From positions 291,435 to 355,434 of the forward strand of contig NZ_VZPJ01000006.1 of the NCBI RefSeq assembly GCF_008801605.1: a stretch of DNA of 64,000 bases, written 5' to 3'. A program made the translations under genes and the position numbers. Below, in pieces: positions 1 through 7,870 of this stretch. The notes below the pieces were generated by a model, which was not told where the DNA came from, ran no database searches, and was given only the letters and a program-made list of their open reading frames with translations. Source of the DNA: Pseudomonas brassicacearum subsp. brassicacearum. GTDB taxonomy: Bacteria > Pseudomonadota > Gammaproteobacteria > Pseudomonadales > Pseudomonadaceae. Every line of letters starts with the position of its first letter. Position 1 is the first letter of the stretch.

Positions 1-1
1 C

Positions 2-1090
2 TTCGGGTTGATCCCGATTGTCAGCCAGTTGTTGCTGGCGACCTTCGGCCTGCCGCTGCTGATGTATTTCTGGATCGAACCGGGCTGGCAACTCAGCGGC
101 GTACAACTGGTATCGCCGGTGTGGCTAAAGAACCTCTACAGCCTCGCGTTCGCGCTGTTGCTGGGGCACATCCTCAGCGACGTGATCGACCTGCGCCTGG
201 ACCGCCAGAGCATGAAAATCGCCCTGCCAAGCTTCGTCGTTCCATTCGCCTGCGGTCTGGCGACAGCGTTCTGGCTGCTGCCGCCCCAGCCCTGGATCAG
301 CTCCCTGGCGGTGGGACTGCTGTTTGCGATCACGGCGATCCCGGTGCTGTACCTGTACCTGCGTCACATCGACTACCCACCCGCCGCCACCCGGCGACTG
401 GTGCAAACGGCGATCCTGATCGACCTGGCCTGCTGGAGCCTGTTCGGCCTGGCGCAGGGCAGCCTCCACCTGGGCAGCCTGCTGTTGCCGTTGGCCGGCG
501 CCTGTGTGCCGTTGCTGTTGCGCCTGGTTGGCCTGCGCCAGCCATTGTTGTACAGCGGTGTGTTCTTTGCCCTGCTGGTGGTGGCCGAGCACTACCGGCT
601 CAATGCACTGATCGTCGGCATTGGTTATCTGCTGTGCATGGCCGCGCTCAAAGTGCCCTTGAGGCTGCCGCTCAATATCGCCTGGATGCAGGGCTTGCAG
701 ACATACCTGGCGATCCCGCTGATCCTCACGTTCGGCATTGTGCAGATCGACGTGCACAGCGCCATGAGCAGCCTCGACTGGGTGCAATTGACGGCGTTGC
801 TGCTGTTGCCCATTGCCAGCAAACTGCTGGGCAACTGGCTGGGCCTGGGTTGGGCCGCCGCGTCATTCGCCGGCGCCAGTCGCTGGCGCGAAAGTGTCCT
901 GCTGAACATTCGCGGCTTGAGTGAAATCGTCTTCCTCAATCTGCTCTTGCAACAACAGCTCATCAGCCCCGCGTTGTACTTCACGCTGATGCTGATGGGA
1001 CTGATCGCCACATTGCTGCCGGCCGTGACCGGTTTCCACCGTATTCCCTCGATTGCCGTCCCGGCCAGGAGCTCCAGTGCCAACAGTTGA
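2..1090 (+). CDS. CPA2-family cation/proton antiporter, 5' truncated by window edge
   Basis: The reading frame is open from the first bases, so the start lies outside the window; about 362 codons are visible. The product is a polytopic membrane protein with roughly ten hydrophobic segments. Two stretches look like the CPA2 (KefB/NhaS-like) exchanger core: FAITAIPVLYLYLRH followed by an Asp in the next helix (AILIDLACW), and LLNIRGLSEIVFLNLLL followed by ISPALYFTLMLMGLIATLLP, which parallels the usual N-R-G-L-x-E-L-x-x-L-N region. The common Asp-Asp pair appears as a single Asp. By family it would exchange H+ for Na+ or K+ at the inner membrane. It overlaps the next gene if that starts at GTG 1077, so it looks like part of the polyene operon. 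Its role there is inference. Confidence 0.75.
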   Translation, partial: FGLIPIVSQLLLATFGLPLLMYFWIEPGWQLSGVQLVSPVWLKNLYSLAFALLLGHILSDVIDLRLDRQSMKIALPSFVVPFACGLATAFWLLPPQPWISSLAVGLLFAITAIPVLYLYLRHIDYPPAATRRLVQTAILIDLACWSLFGLAQGSLHLGSLLLPLAGACVPLLLRLVGLRQPLLYSGVFFALLVVAEHYRLNALIVGIGYLLCMAALKVPLRLPLNIAWMQGLQTYLAIPLILTFGIVQIDVHSAMSSLDWVQLTALLLLPIASKLLGNWLGLGWAAASFAGASRWRESVLLNIRGLSEIVFLNLLLQQQLISPALYFTLMLMGLIATLLPAVTGFHRIPSIAVPARSSSANS

Positions 1091-2324
1091 AATGGAACGT
1101 CGACAGGTCGTCATCATCGGCGCAGGCCCTTCCGGCGCCATCGCAGCCGCGCTGCTCAAGCGCAAGGGCCACGATGTGCTGGTCATCGAGCGCCAGCATT
1201 TCCCCCGGTTCTCCATCGGTGAGAGCCTGTTGTCCCATTGCCTGGATTTCGTCGAAGAAGCCGGCATGCTCGACGCGGTGAATGCCGCCGGGTTCCAGCG
1301 CAAGAACGGCGCCGCATTTGCCTGGGGCGAGCGCTACAGCGCCTTCGATTTCGGCGATACCTTCAGCAATGGCAAACCCACGACCTTCCAGGTACAACGC
1401 GCCGACTTCGACAAGTTGCTGGCCGACCAGGCCGCCCTGCAAGGCGTGGAGATCCGCTACGGCCAAGCGATCACCAGCGCCGACTTCAGCCTCGCCAAGC
1501 CACGACTGGGCGTGCAGCGCGAAGATGGCAGCGAGTACTGCGTCGAGGCCGACTTCGTGCTCGATGCCAGCGGCTATGGCCGTGTTCTGCCGCGCCTGCT
1601 GGACCTTGAAGCACCGTCGAATTTCCCGGTGCGCCAGGCGGTGTTCACGCACATCGAGGATCGCATCGACGCCCCGGCGTTCGATCGAGAAAAGATCCTG
1701 ATCACCACCCACCCGAGCAAACGCGACGTGTGGTTCTGGACCATTCCGTTCAGCGGCGGGCGCTGCTCGGTGGGCGTGGTCGCGGCGGCGGAACATTTCG
1801 CCGGCCGCACCGACGACCTCGATGCCTGCCTGCGCAGTTTCATCGATGAAACCCCAAGCCTGGCCGGCGTGCTGCAGAACGCCGTGTGGGATACCCCGGC
1901 GCGGACCATCGGCGGCTACTCGGCCAACGTCAAGACCCTGCACGGCCAAGGCTTCGCCCTGCTGGGCAACGCTGCGGAATTCCTCGACCCGGTGTTTTCC
2001 TCCGGCGTGACCATTGCCATGCGCTCGGCGAGCATGGCCGCCGCTGTGCTCCACCGGCAGTTGCAAGGTGAAAGCGTGGATTGGCAAAGCGAGTTCGCCG
2101 AGCCGCTCAAGCGCGGCGTCGACACCTTCCGCTGCTATGTCGAGGGCTGGTACGCCGGCACCTTCCAGGACGTGATTTTCTACACCGAAGGTTCGGACGA
2201 CATCCGCCGCATGATCAGCTCGATCCTGGCAGGCTACGCCTGGGATCAGCGCAATCCGTTTGTCAGCGAGCCCAAGCGGCGCCTGCGCATGCTCTCGGAA
2301 ATCTGCGCGAGCCCGGCGCCATGA
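1077..2324 (+). CDS. Flavin-dependent halogenase-like FAD oxidoreductase
   Basis: This 415-residue protein has the FAD-binding motif IIGAGPSG near residue 13 and the GNAAEFLDPVFSSG block typical of the tryptophan-halogenase/geranylgeranyl-reductase superfamily. Two marks favour a halogenase over a plain monooxygenase: WFWTIP at 219-224, which fits the W-x-W-x-I-P signature, and RKNGAAFAWG around Lys76, where flavin-dependent halogenases carry the lysine that handles hypohalous acid. I place the start at GTG 1077 because AGGAG (1067-1071) is well spaced for it; ATG 1092, just after the antiporter stop, is the alternative. In aryl-polyene-type operons such an enzyme could halogenate or hydroxylate the aryl head group, as in xanthomonadin-type pigments. 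The substrate is inferred from context only, and a flavin reductase partner is not visible here. Confidence 0.75.
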   Translation: MPTVEMERRQVVIIGAGPSGAIAAALLKRKGHDVLVIERQHFPRFSIGESLLSHCLDFVEEAGMLDAVNAAGFQRKNGAAFAWGERYSAFDFGDTFSNGKPTTFQVQRADFDKLLADQAALQGVEIRYGQAITSADFSLAKPRLGVQREDGSEYCVEADFVLDASGYGRVLPRLLDLEAPSNFPVRQAVFTHIEDRIDAPAFDREKILITTHPSKRDVWFWTIPFSGGRCSVGVVAAAEHFAGRTDDLDACLRSFIDETPSLAGVLQNAVWDTPARTIGGYSANVKTLHGQGFALLGNAAEFLDPVFSSGVTIAMRSASMAAAVLHRQLQGESVDWQSEFAEPLKRGVDTFRCYVEGWYAGTFQDVIFYTEGSDDIRRMISSILAGYAWDQRNPFVSEPKRRLRMLSEICASPAP

Positions 2325-2334
2325 GTCAGCAACC

Positions 2335-3063
2335 ATGAGCTACCTGAGCGACAACTACGTCGAAGAGACCCGTTTCGGCTTCTGGTTCCTGCGCAGCCAC
2401 ACCTGGCAGCACCATGTGTTGCGCGTGGCGATCAACGACCTGCGCAGCCTGTTCAGCACCCCGCTGCCGAGCAACCCGGTGCTGCTCGACGCTGGCTGCG
2501 GTCAGGGCAAATCATTCCAGTACCTGCGCCAGGTGTTCGCGCCACAGCGCCTGATCGGCGTGGATGCCGACCCTCACAGCCTGGACCTGAGCCGGGAGGA
2601 AGCCGCACGCCAAGGCATGGCCGTGGAACTGATCGGCAGCGACTGCGCGACCTTGGCGGTGCCCGATGCCAGCGTCGACCTGTTGTTCTGCCACCAGACC
2701 TTCCATCACCTGGTGGAGCAGGAGAAAGCCCTCGCCGAGTTCTATCGCGTACTCAAGCCCGGCGGCTATTTGATGTTCGCCGAATCCACCGAAGCCTACA
2801 TCGACACCTGGGTGATTCGCTGGCTGTTCCGCCATCCCATGCACGTACAGAAAAGTGCCGCGCAGTACCTGGAGATGATCCGCGAGCAAGGCTTCCAGTT
2901 CGAAGCCCGCAACGTCTCCTACCCGTACCTGTGGTGGAGCCGCGCCAAGGACTTCGGCTTGCTGGAGCGTTTTGGCCTGCGCCGCGCCAAACCGTTCGGC
3001 GAGCGCGAGGAAACCCTGGTCAATGTGGTGGCTCGCAAGCCCGTCGAAGGGGCCATCGGATGA
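2335..3063 (+). CDS. Class I SAM-dependent methyltransferase
   Basis: A 242-residue soluble protein with a Rossmann-type SAM-binding motif I (LLDAGCGQGKS, about residue 50), an acidic motif II (GVDADPHSL) and the post-core segment VLKPGGYLMFAES seen in UbiE-like methyltransferases. ATG 2335 follows the halogenase-like gene stop by 10 bases, and its own stop overlaps the next start (ATGA). A longer frame upstream overlaps the oxidoreductase and is not needed. In a polyene operon a methyltransferase would plausibly methylate the aryl head (C- or O-methylation); the target is inferred from neighbours, not seen in the protein. Confidence 0.8.
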   Translation: MSYLSDNYVEETRFGFWFLRSHTWQHHVLRVAINDLRSLFSTPLPSNPVLLDAGCGQGKSFQYLRQVFAPQRLIGVDADPHSLDLSREEAARQGMAVELIGSDCATLAVPDASVDLLFCHQTFHHLVEQEKALAEFYRVLKPGGYLMFAESTEAYIDTWVIRWLFRHPMHVQKSAAQYLEMIREQGFQFEARNVSYPYLWWSRAKDFGLLERFGLRRAKPFGEREETLVNVVARKPVEGAIG

Positions 3064-3542
3064 TTCGTGCCCTGCTTGTCGGCTGCCTGTTGCTGCTCAG
3101 TGCCTGCGCCAGCCATGCGCCGCTGCCCGAGCGCACGCCAACCCTGGCCTTGCCGATGCAACTGCACATCGAGCGGACATTGGCCGGCCAACGCCAGGAC
3201 TGGCTGCTGGTGATCCAGCGCGAAGACGCCGGCATCCGTTGGTCGATGATGGACCCGCTGGGCATTCCCGTGGCCCGCCAGCGCCTGGTCGCTGGCCAGT
3301 GGCAGGCCGACGGTCTGCTGCCGCCCAATGCCGAAGCCCGGGAGTTGTTCGCCGCGCTGTTGTTCGCCCTGACCCCCGAAGCCGAACTGCCGGGCAACTA
3401 CCCGACCGCCCGGCAACAAGCGTCGCAACGGACCCTCGATTCCCGCTGGCAGGTGCGCTACACGCAGCCGCTGGATTTTGAAATGAGCCTGCCCCAAGGC
3501 CCCCGCTACCGCATCACACCGTTGACCGAGAACGCCCCATGA
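3060..3542 (+). CDS. Small lipoprotein of the polyene operon (DUF3261-like)
   Basis: A 160-residue protein starting at ATG 3060, overlapping the methyltransferase stop by four bases. The N-terminus MIRALLVGCLLLLSACAS is a lipoprotein signal peptide with lipobox LSAC, so Cys16 should be lipidated. The mature part has no catalytic motif I can name; its pattern (polar beta-rich strands such as WLLVIQREDAGIRWSMMDPLG) fits the DUF3261 lipoproteins found in aryl-polyene clusters. A role in transporting or anchoring the pigment at the outer membrane is plausible, by analogy with lipid-carrier lipoproteins. It overlaps the next gene by four bases. Confidence 0.7.
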   Translation: MIRALLVGCLLLLSACASHAPLPERTPTLALPMQLHIERTLAGQRQDWLLVIQREDAGIRWSMMDPLGIPVARQRLVAGQWQADGLLPPNAEARELFAALLFALTPEAELPGNYPTARQQASQRTLDSRWQVRYTQPLDFEMSLPQGPRYRITPLTENAP

Positions 3543-4735
3543 CCGCCTATTTGAATGCCCTCGGGGTGATCTGTGCCCTGGGCCGCGACAAGCACACCGT
3601 CGCGCACAACCTGTTTGCCGGCGACTGTTCGGGCGTGCGTATCAAGGACGGCTGGGTCGCCGAACGTGCATTACCGGTTGCCGCGGTGCCGGGTGAACTC
3701 GCCCCCATCCCCCCAACCCTGTTGGCGCACCGCAGCCGCAACAATCAGCTGCTGCTGGAAGCCGGGCTGCAGATTCGCGCCGAGATCGACCAGGCCATCC
3801 AGGCCTACGGTCGCGCCCGCATCGGCATCGTGTTGGGCACCAGCACTTCGGGGATCGATGAGGCCAGCCAGGGCATTGCCCATTACCTGCGCGAGCAACA
3901 CTTCCCCGACGGCTACGACTACCAGCAACAGGAACTCAGCGCGCCGGCCAACTTTCTTTCCGACTGGCTCGGCCTGAGCGGTCCGTCCTACGTGATTTCC
4001 ACGGCCTGCACCTCCAGCGCCCGCGCCTTGATGAGCGCCCGGCGCCTGCTGGACCTGGGCCTGTGCGATGCCGTGCTATGTGGTGGCGTGGACAGCCTGT
4101 GCAAACTGACCCTCAACGGTTTTTCCGCACTGGAAGCGGTGTCGAACGAACGCTGCAATCCGTTTTCAGTGAACCGCAGCGGCATCAACATTGGCGAAGC
4201 AGCCGTGCTGTTCCTCATGAGCAAGACGCCAGGTGACGGGACACCGATTGCCTTGCTCGGTGACGGTGCCAGTTCCGATGCCCACCATATTTCCGCACCT
4301 GAACCCAGTGGTCGCGGCGCCCGCCAGGCCATGGAAAAAGCCCTGCGTTGCGCTGGCCTCGAGGCCAGCCAGATCGACTACCTGAACCTGCATGGCACCG
4401 CCACGCAACACAATGACGCCATGGAAAGCCAGGCGGTGGCCGGGCTGTTTCCAGCGGGCGTGCCCTGCTCGTCCACCAAGCCCATGACCGGCCATACTCT
4501 CGGCGCGGCCGGGGCACTGGAAGCGGCATTCTGCTGGTTGGCCCTGAGCGCAGAAAACACCGCCCTGGCCCTGCCGCCGCATGTCTGGGACGGCCAGGCC
4601 GATCCGGCCCTGCCGGCGCTGGACTGGGTCACCGCCGGCACCCACCTGAACCCGGTCACCCCGCGCCGCCTGATGAGCAATTCATTTGCATTCGGCGGCA
4701 ACAACGTCAGCCTGATTATCGGAGACGCCCCATGA
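3539..4735 (+). CDS. Beta-ketoacyl-ACP synthase, polyene KS (ApeO-like position)
   Basis: A 398-residue thiolase-fold condensing enzyme with a complete Cys-His-His triad: Cys157 in TACTSS, His285 in LHGTATQHND and His319 in TGHTLGAAGA. It ends with the FabB/FabF-type NSFAFGGNNVSLI block. It should catalyse decarboxylative condensation of malonyl-ACP with the growing chain. Its place directly before a dehydratase and a ketoreductase matches the KS-DH-KR-KS order of aryl polyene type II PKS clusters; the ApeO assignment is by position and is tentative. Starts and stops overlap both neighbours by four bases, which suggests translational coupling. Confidence 0.85.
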   Translation: MTAYLNALGVICALGRDKHTVAHNLFAGDCSGVRIKDGWVAERALPVAAVPGELAPIPPTLLAHRSRNNQLLLEAGLQIRAEIDQAIQAYGRARIGIVLGTSTSGIDEASQGIAHYLREQHFPDGYDYQQQELSAPANFLSDWLGLSGPSYVISTACTSSARALMSARRLLDLGLCDAVLCGGVDSLCKLTLNGFSALEAVSNERCNPFSVNRSGINIGEAAVLFLMSKTPGDGTPIALLGDGASSDAHHISAPEPSGRGARQAMEKALRCAGLEASQIDYLNLHGTATQHNDAMESQAVAGLFPAGVPCSSTKPMTGHTLGAAGALEAAFCWLALSAENTALALPPHVWDGQADPALPALDWVTAGTHLNPVTPRRLMSNSFAFGGNNVSLIIGDAP

Positions 4736-5199
4736 TTGACTGGCCGCTCGCCGAACTGCTGCCCCATGCCGGCGACATGATCCTCATCGACCGGATCCTG
4801 TCGTTCGATGACGAACAGATCCATGCCCACGCCACCGTCAAGCCCGGCGGTTTGTTCAACCGCGACGACGGCGCGCTGCCGGCCTGGGTCGGCATCGAGC
4901 TGATGGCTCAAAGCGTCGCGGCGTTTGCCGGTTGCCATGCACGCCAACGGGGTGATGCCGTGGCCCTGGGCTTTTTGCTCGGCACCCGCAAGTTCGAATG
5001 CAACGTCGAGTGTTTTCCCGCCGGCGTCGAGCTGACCATCCACGGCGTGCGCTCCCTGGAAGACGACAACGGCATGGGCGTGTTCGAATGTCACATCCAC
5101 GCCCCCGGCATCCATGCCTCGGCCCGGCTCAACGTATTCCGTCCGCCCCAGGCCGCCCATTACCTTCATGAACCGTCCGCAACAGGAAACCCGTCATGA
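4732..5199 (+). CDS. Hot-dog fold 3-hydroxyacyl-ACP dehydratase (ApeP-like)
   Basis: A 155-residue single hot-dog domain. His12 lies in LLPHAGDM, the place of the catalytic His in FabZ/FabA-type enzymes, and Glu56 lies in GIELMAQ on the central helix, giving a plausible His/Glu pair. It would dehydrate 3-hydroxyacyl-ACP to the trans-2-enoyl form, leaving a conjugated double bond because the operon segment shows no enoyl reductase. It overlaps the ketosynthase upstream and the ketoreductase downstream by four bases each. The ApeP label is by position and family resemblance. Confidence 0.8.
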   Translation: MIDWPLAELLPHAGDMILIDRILSFDDEQIHAHATVKPGGLFNRDDGALPAWVGIELMAQSVAAFAGCHARQRGDAVALGFLLGTRKFECNVECFPAGVELTIHGVRSLEDDNGMGVFECHIHAPGIHASARLNVFRPPQAAHYLHEPSATGNPS

Positions 5200-5924
5200 C
5201 TGAATCCGTACTGGTCACCGGCTCCAGCCGTGGCATCGGCCGCGCCATCGCCCTGCGCCTGGCCCAGGCCGGGCACGACATCGTGCTGCACTGCCGCAGC
5301 GGCCGCGCCGAGGCCGAGACGGTCCAGGCGCAAATCCAGGCCCTGGGCCGCAACGCCCGGGTGCTGCAATTCGACGTGGCCGACCGGGCCGCGTGCAAGG
5401 CCATTCTCGAAGCCGATGTCGAAACCCACGGCGCCTATTACGGCGTGGTGCTCAACGCCGGCCTGACCCGCGATGGTGCCTTCCCGGCCCTGAGCGAAGA
5501 CGACTGGGATGTGGTGATGCGCACCAACCTCGACGGTTTCTATAACGTGCTGCATCCGGTGATGATGCCGATGATCCGTCGTCGCGCCGCCGGGAGGATC
5601 GTCTGCATCACCTCGGTTTCCGGGCTGATCGGCAATCGCGGCCAGGTCAACTACAGCGCCTCGAAGGCCGGGTTGATCGGCGCGGCCAAGGCGTTGGCAA
5701 TCGAGCTGGGCAAGCGCAAGATCACCGTCAATTGCGTCGCGCCAGGCCTGATCGACACCGCCATGCTCGATGAAAACGTACCCGTGGAAGAACTGATGAA
5801 AATGATCCCCGCCCAGCGCATGGGCACCCCGGAAGAAGTGGCGGGTGCGGTGAATTTCCTGATGTCCGCCGAAGCCGGCTACATCACCCGGCAGGTCCTG
5901 GCCGTCAACGGAGGCTTGTGCTGA
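5196..5924 (+). CDS. FabG-like 3-oxoacyl-ACP reductase (ApeQ-like)
   Basis: A 242-residue short-chain dehydrogenase. The cofactor loop TGSSRGIG sits at residues 8-15, the NAG-type motif at LNAGLTRDG, and the active site is Ser (ITSVSG), Tyr153 and Lys157 (YSASK). It should reduce 3-oxoacyl-ACP with NADPH in the polyene extension cycle. Length and motifs are those of FabG, but placement between a dehydratase and ketosynthases argues for a pathway-specific paralogue rather than the housekeeping gene. It overlaps the preceding gene by four bases, and its stop overlaps the next ATG (TGATG). Confidence 0.88.
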   Translation: MTESVLVTGSSRGIGRAIALRLAQAGHDIVLHCRSGRAEAETVQAQIQALGRNARVLQFDVADRAACKAILEADVETHGAYYGVVLNAGLTRDGAFPALSEDDWDVVMRTNLDGFYNVLHPVMMPMIRRRAAGRIVCITSVSGLIGNRGQVNYSASKAGLIGAAKALAIELGKRKITVNCVAPGLIDTAMLDENVPVEELMKMIPAQRMGTPEEVAGAVNFLMSAEAGYITRQVLAVNGGLC

Positions 5925-7150
5925 TGAAGCGCGTCGTCGTCACCGGCATGGCCGGTATCACCTCCATAGGCAGCGACTGGGAAACCATCGCCGCCAACTT
6001 CGCCGCCAACCGCAGCGGCATCCGGCGCATGGATGAGTGGGACCGTTTCACCGAACTTAACACCCGCCTGGCCGGGCCCATCGATGACTTCCAGGTCCCC
6101 GCCCACTGGACCCGCAAGCAACTGCGCAGCATGGGCCGGGTTTCGCGCCTGGCGGTTGCGTCGGCGGAACAGGCCCTGGCCGACGCCGGCCTGCTGGGCG
6201 ACGAGTCGATCAAGGACGGGCGCATGGGCGTGTCCTGCGGTTCGTCCACCGGCAGCACCGACGAGATCAAGGCCTTTGGCAACATGCTGCTCAACAGCGT
6301 GGCCGAAGGGTTGAACGCCAACTCCTACGTGCGAATGATGCCCCACACCACGGCGGCCAACATCAGCATCTTCTTCGGCTTGACCGGGCGCCTGATCCCC
6401 ACCTCCAGCGCCTGCACCAGCGGCAGCCATGGCATCGGCTATGCCTACGAGGCCATCAAATTCGGGCGCCTGCCGTTGATGCTTGCCGGTGGCGCCGAAG
6501 AGCTGTGCCCGACCGAAGCGATGGTGTTCGATGCGCTCTACGCCACCAGCCTGAAAAACGAAGCACCGCAAACCAGCCCGCGCCCCTACGACAAGGACCG
6601 CGACGGCCTGGTGATCGGTGAAGGCGCCGGCATGCTCGTGCTTGAAGAACTGGAACATGCGTTGGCACGCGGCGCGCGGATCCATGCCGAGATCGTCGGC
6701 TTTGGCAGCAACGCCGACGGCCAGCACGCCACCCGCCCCGAACTGCTCACCATGCGCCGGGCCATGGAACTGGCCCTGGAAGATGCCGGCCTCGAACCCT
6801 CGGCCATCGGCTACGTCAACGGCCACGGCACCGCCACCGAACAAGGTGACATCGCCGAAACCCTGGCCACCAGCAGCCTGTTTGGCGAACACATGCCCAT
6901 CAGCTCGCAGAAGAGTTTCCTCGGTCACACCCTGGGCGCCTGCGGCGCGCTGGAGTCCTGGTTCAGCATCGAAATGATGAACCGCGACCTCTACGTGCAC
7001 ACCTTCAACCTCGATGAGGTTGATCCCCAATGCGGCAAGCTCGATTACCTGCGTAACGAGTTCAGGTCGATGAGCAACGAATACGTGATGAACAACAACT
7101 TCGCCTTTGGTGGGGTCAACACCTCGCTGATTTTCCGCCGCTGGCACTGA
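5924..7150 (+). CDS. Second beta-ketoacyl-ACP synthase of the polyene operon (ApeR-like)
   Basis: A 408-residue ketosynthase with an intact triad: Cys164 in SSACTSGSHG, His301 in NGHGTATEQ and His335 in FLGHTLGACG. The C-terminal NNNFAFGGVNTSLIF is FabF-like. I chose ATG 5924, which overlaps the previous stop, because GGAGG at 5910-5914 is nine bases upstream; a GTG at 5918 would sit too close to that site. Because it keeps all catalytic residues it is not a chain-length-factor subunit, so it may start the chain or act on a different length range from the first ketosynthase. This is the last enzyme gene of the operon. Confidence 0.85.
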   Translation: MKRVVVTGMAGITSIGSDWETIAANFAANRSGIRRMDEWDRFTELNTRLAGPIDDFQVPAHWTRKQLRSMGRVSRLAVASAEQALADAGLLGDESIKDGRMGVSCGSSTGSTDEIKAFGNMLLNSVAEGLNANSYVRMMPHTTAANISIFFGLTGRLIPTSSACTSGSHGIGYAYEAIKFGRLPLMLAGGAEELCPTEAMVFDALYATSLKNEAPQTSPRPYDKDRDGLVIGEGAGMLVLEELEHALARGARIHAEIVGFGSNADGQHATRPELLTMRRAMELALEDAGLEPSAIGYVNGHGTATEQGDIAETLATSSLFGEHMPISSQKSFLGHTLGACGALESWFSIEMMNRDLYVHTFNLDEVDPQCGKLDYLRNEFRSMSNEYVMNNNFAFGGVNTSLIFRRWH

Positions 7151-7192
7151 ATCGGATTCAAAACCCTGTTACCCCTCGTCAAGGAGACCATG

Positions 7193-7639
7193 ATGTCGTT
7201 GAAGAAAATCGCCGTGACCGCCGCCCTGTTGCTCAGCACCCTGCCAAGCCTCAGCCAGGCCCGTGATACCGCGCTGTTCCTGCCGTTCGACAAAGTCGTC
7301 GCCGAAGCCATCCGCACCGGCAAGATCGACGGCAGCGTGAAGTTCTACCTGGCCGGCAACAAACCGGCCGGCAACGTCACCGTGGTCAGCCCAGGGGCGG
7401 TGACCAACAAGAAAACCAACGCCTTCAACAAATCCGATGAAGTAGCCTGCGAATGGGTCCTGCAATCGGCCCTGATCAGCCTGCACCAAGCCGCCAAGAA
7501 CGCCGGCGCCAATGCCGTCACCAACATCGTCAGCTTCTACAAGAGCAACGAACGCAAGGACCCCACCACCTACGAATGCCACGCCGGCGCGATCATGGCG
7601 GGTGTTGCGTTGAAAGGGGATTTGGCGAAGGTGCAATAA
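7193..7639 (+). CDS. Small secreted protein at the end of the polyene operon, function unknown
   Basis: About 148 residues, starting MSLKKIAVTAALLLSTLPSL with cleavage likely after SQA, so periplasmic or exported. I prefer ATG 7193 over the adjacent ATG 7190 because AAGGAG at 7181-7186 is better spaced. The mature part contains two cysteines (EVACEW and TYECHA) that could pair, and an alanine/glycine-rich segment AAKNAGANAVTNIVS, the sort of pattern seen in small heavy-metal-binding or YdgH-like folds. I do not recognise an enzyme. It follows the second ketosynthase by about 40 bases and is probably co-transcribed with it. Confidence 0.7.
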   Translation: MSLKKIAVTAALLLSTLPSLSQARDTALFLPFDKVVAEAIRTGKIDGSVKFYLAGNKPAGNVTVVSPGAVTNKKTNAFNKSDEVACEWVLQSALISLHQAAKNAGANAVTNIVSFYKSNERKDPTTYECHAGAIMAGVALKGDLAKVQ

Positions 7640-7652
7640 AAAAGCACCTTTT
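7628..7652 (+). terminator. Putative intrinsic terminator of the polyene operon
   Basis: AAGGTGC (7628-7634) pairs with GCACCTT (7644-7650) around an A-rich loop that includes the stop codon of the secreted protein. The T run is only four bases, so it may be a weak terminator. Confidence 0.45.
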
Positions 7653-7680
7653 GAAGTCCCCGCTGGGGTATAGGAACTGT

Positions 7681-7791
7681 GTAGGAGCTGTCGAGTGCAA
7701 CGAGGCTGCGATCTTTCCCCAGACACTTGAGTCCCAAGCGAAAGATCAAAAGATCGTCCGAACGCGGCCCGAGCCTTCGGCAGCTCCTGCA
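7681..7791. repeat. Long palindromic repeat of the GTAGGAGCTG type
   Basis: The element opens GTAGGAGCTG and closes CAGCTCCTGC, with internal arms GCTGCGATCTTT and AAAGATC pairing less exactly. It sits alone between the polyene operon and the PAAR genes. From memory, pseudomonads carry many such intergenic copies; this is the only one I found in the window. Confidence 0.6.
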
Positions 7792-7840
7792 GGGTTCGAT
7801 AGCGGTGGGTCAGTACCGGTGATGTTGGCTGTGCCGCCGT

Positions 7841-7866
7841 CATCGCGAGCAGGCTCGCTCCCACAG
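7841..7866. repeat. Single REP sequence
   Basis: Sequence ATCGCGAGCAGGCTCGCTCC followed by CACAG, the reverse orientation of the common Pseudomonas REP. It has no partner in opposite orientation nearby, so it is a singlet just downstream of the PAAR gene. Confidence 0.8.
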
Positions 7867-7870
7867 GTCA

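Noticed and set aside
3539..7150. Considered as the housekeeping fab cluster
   Set aside because: No acpP, fabD or plsX neighbours; instead halogenase-like, methyltransferase and lipoprotein genes surround them, which fits secondary metabolism.
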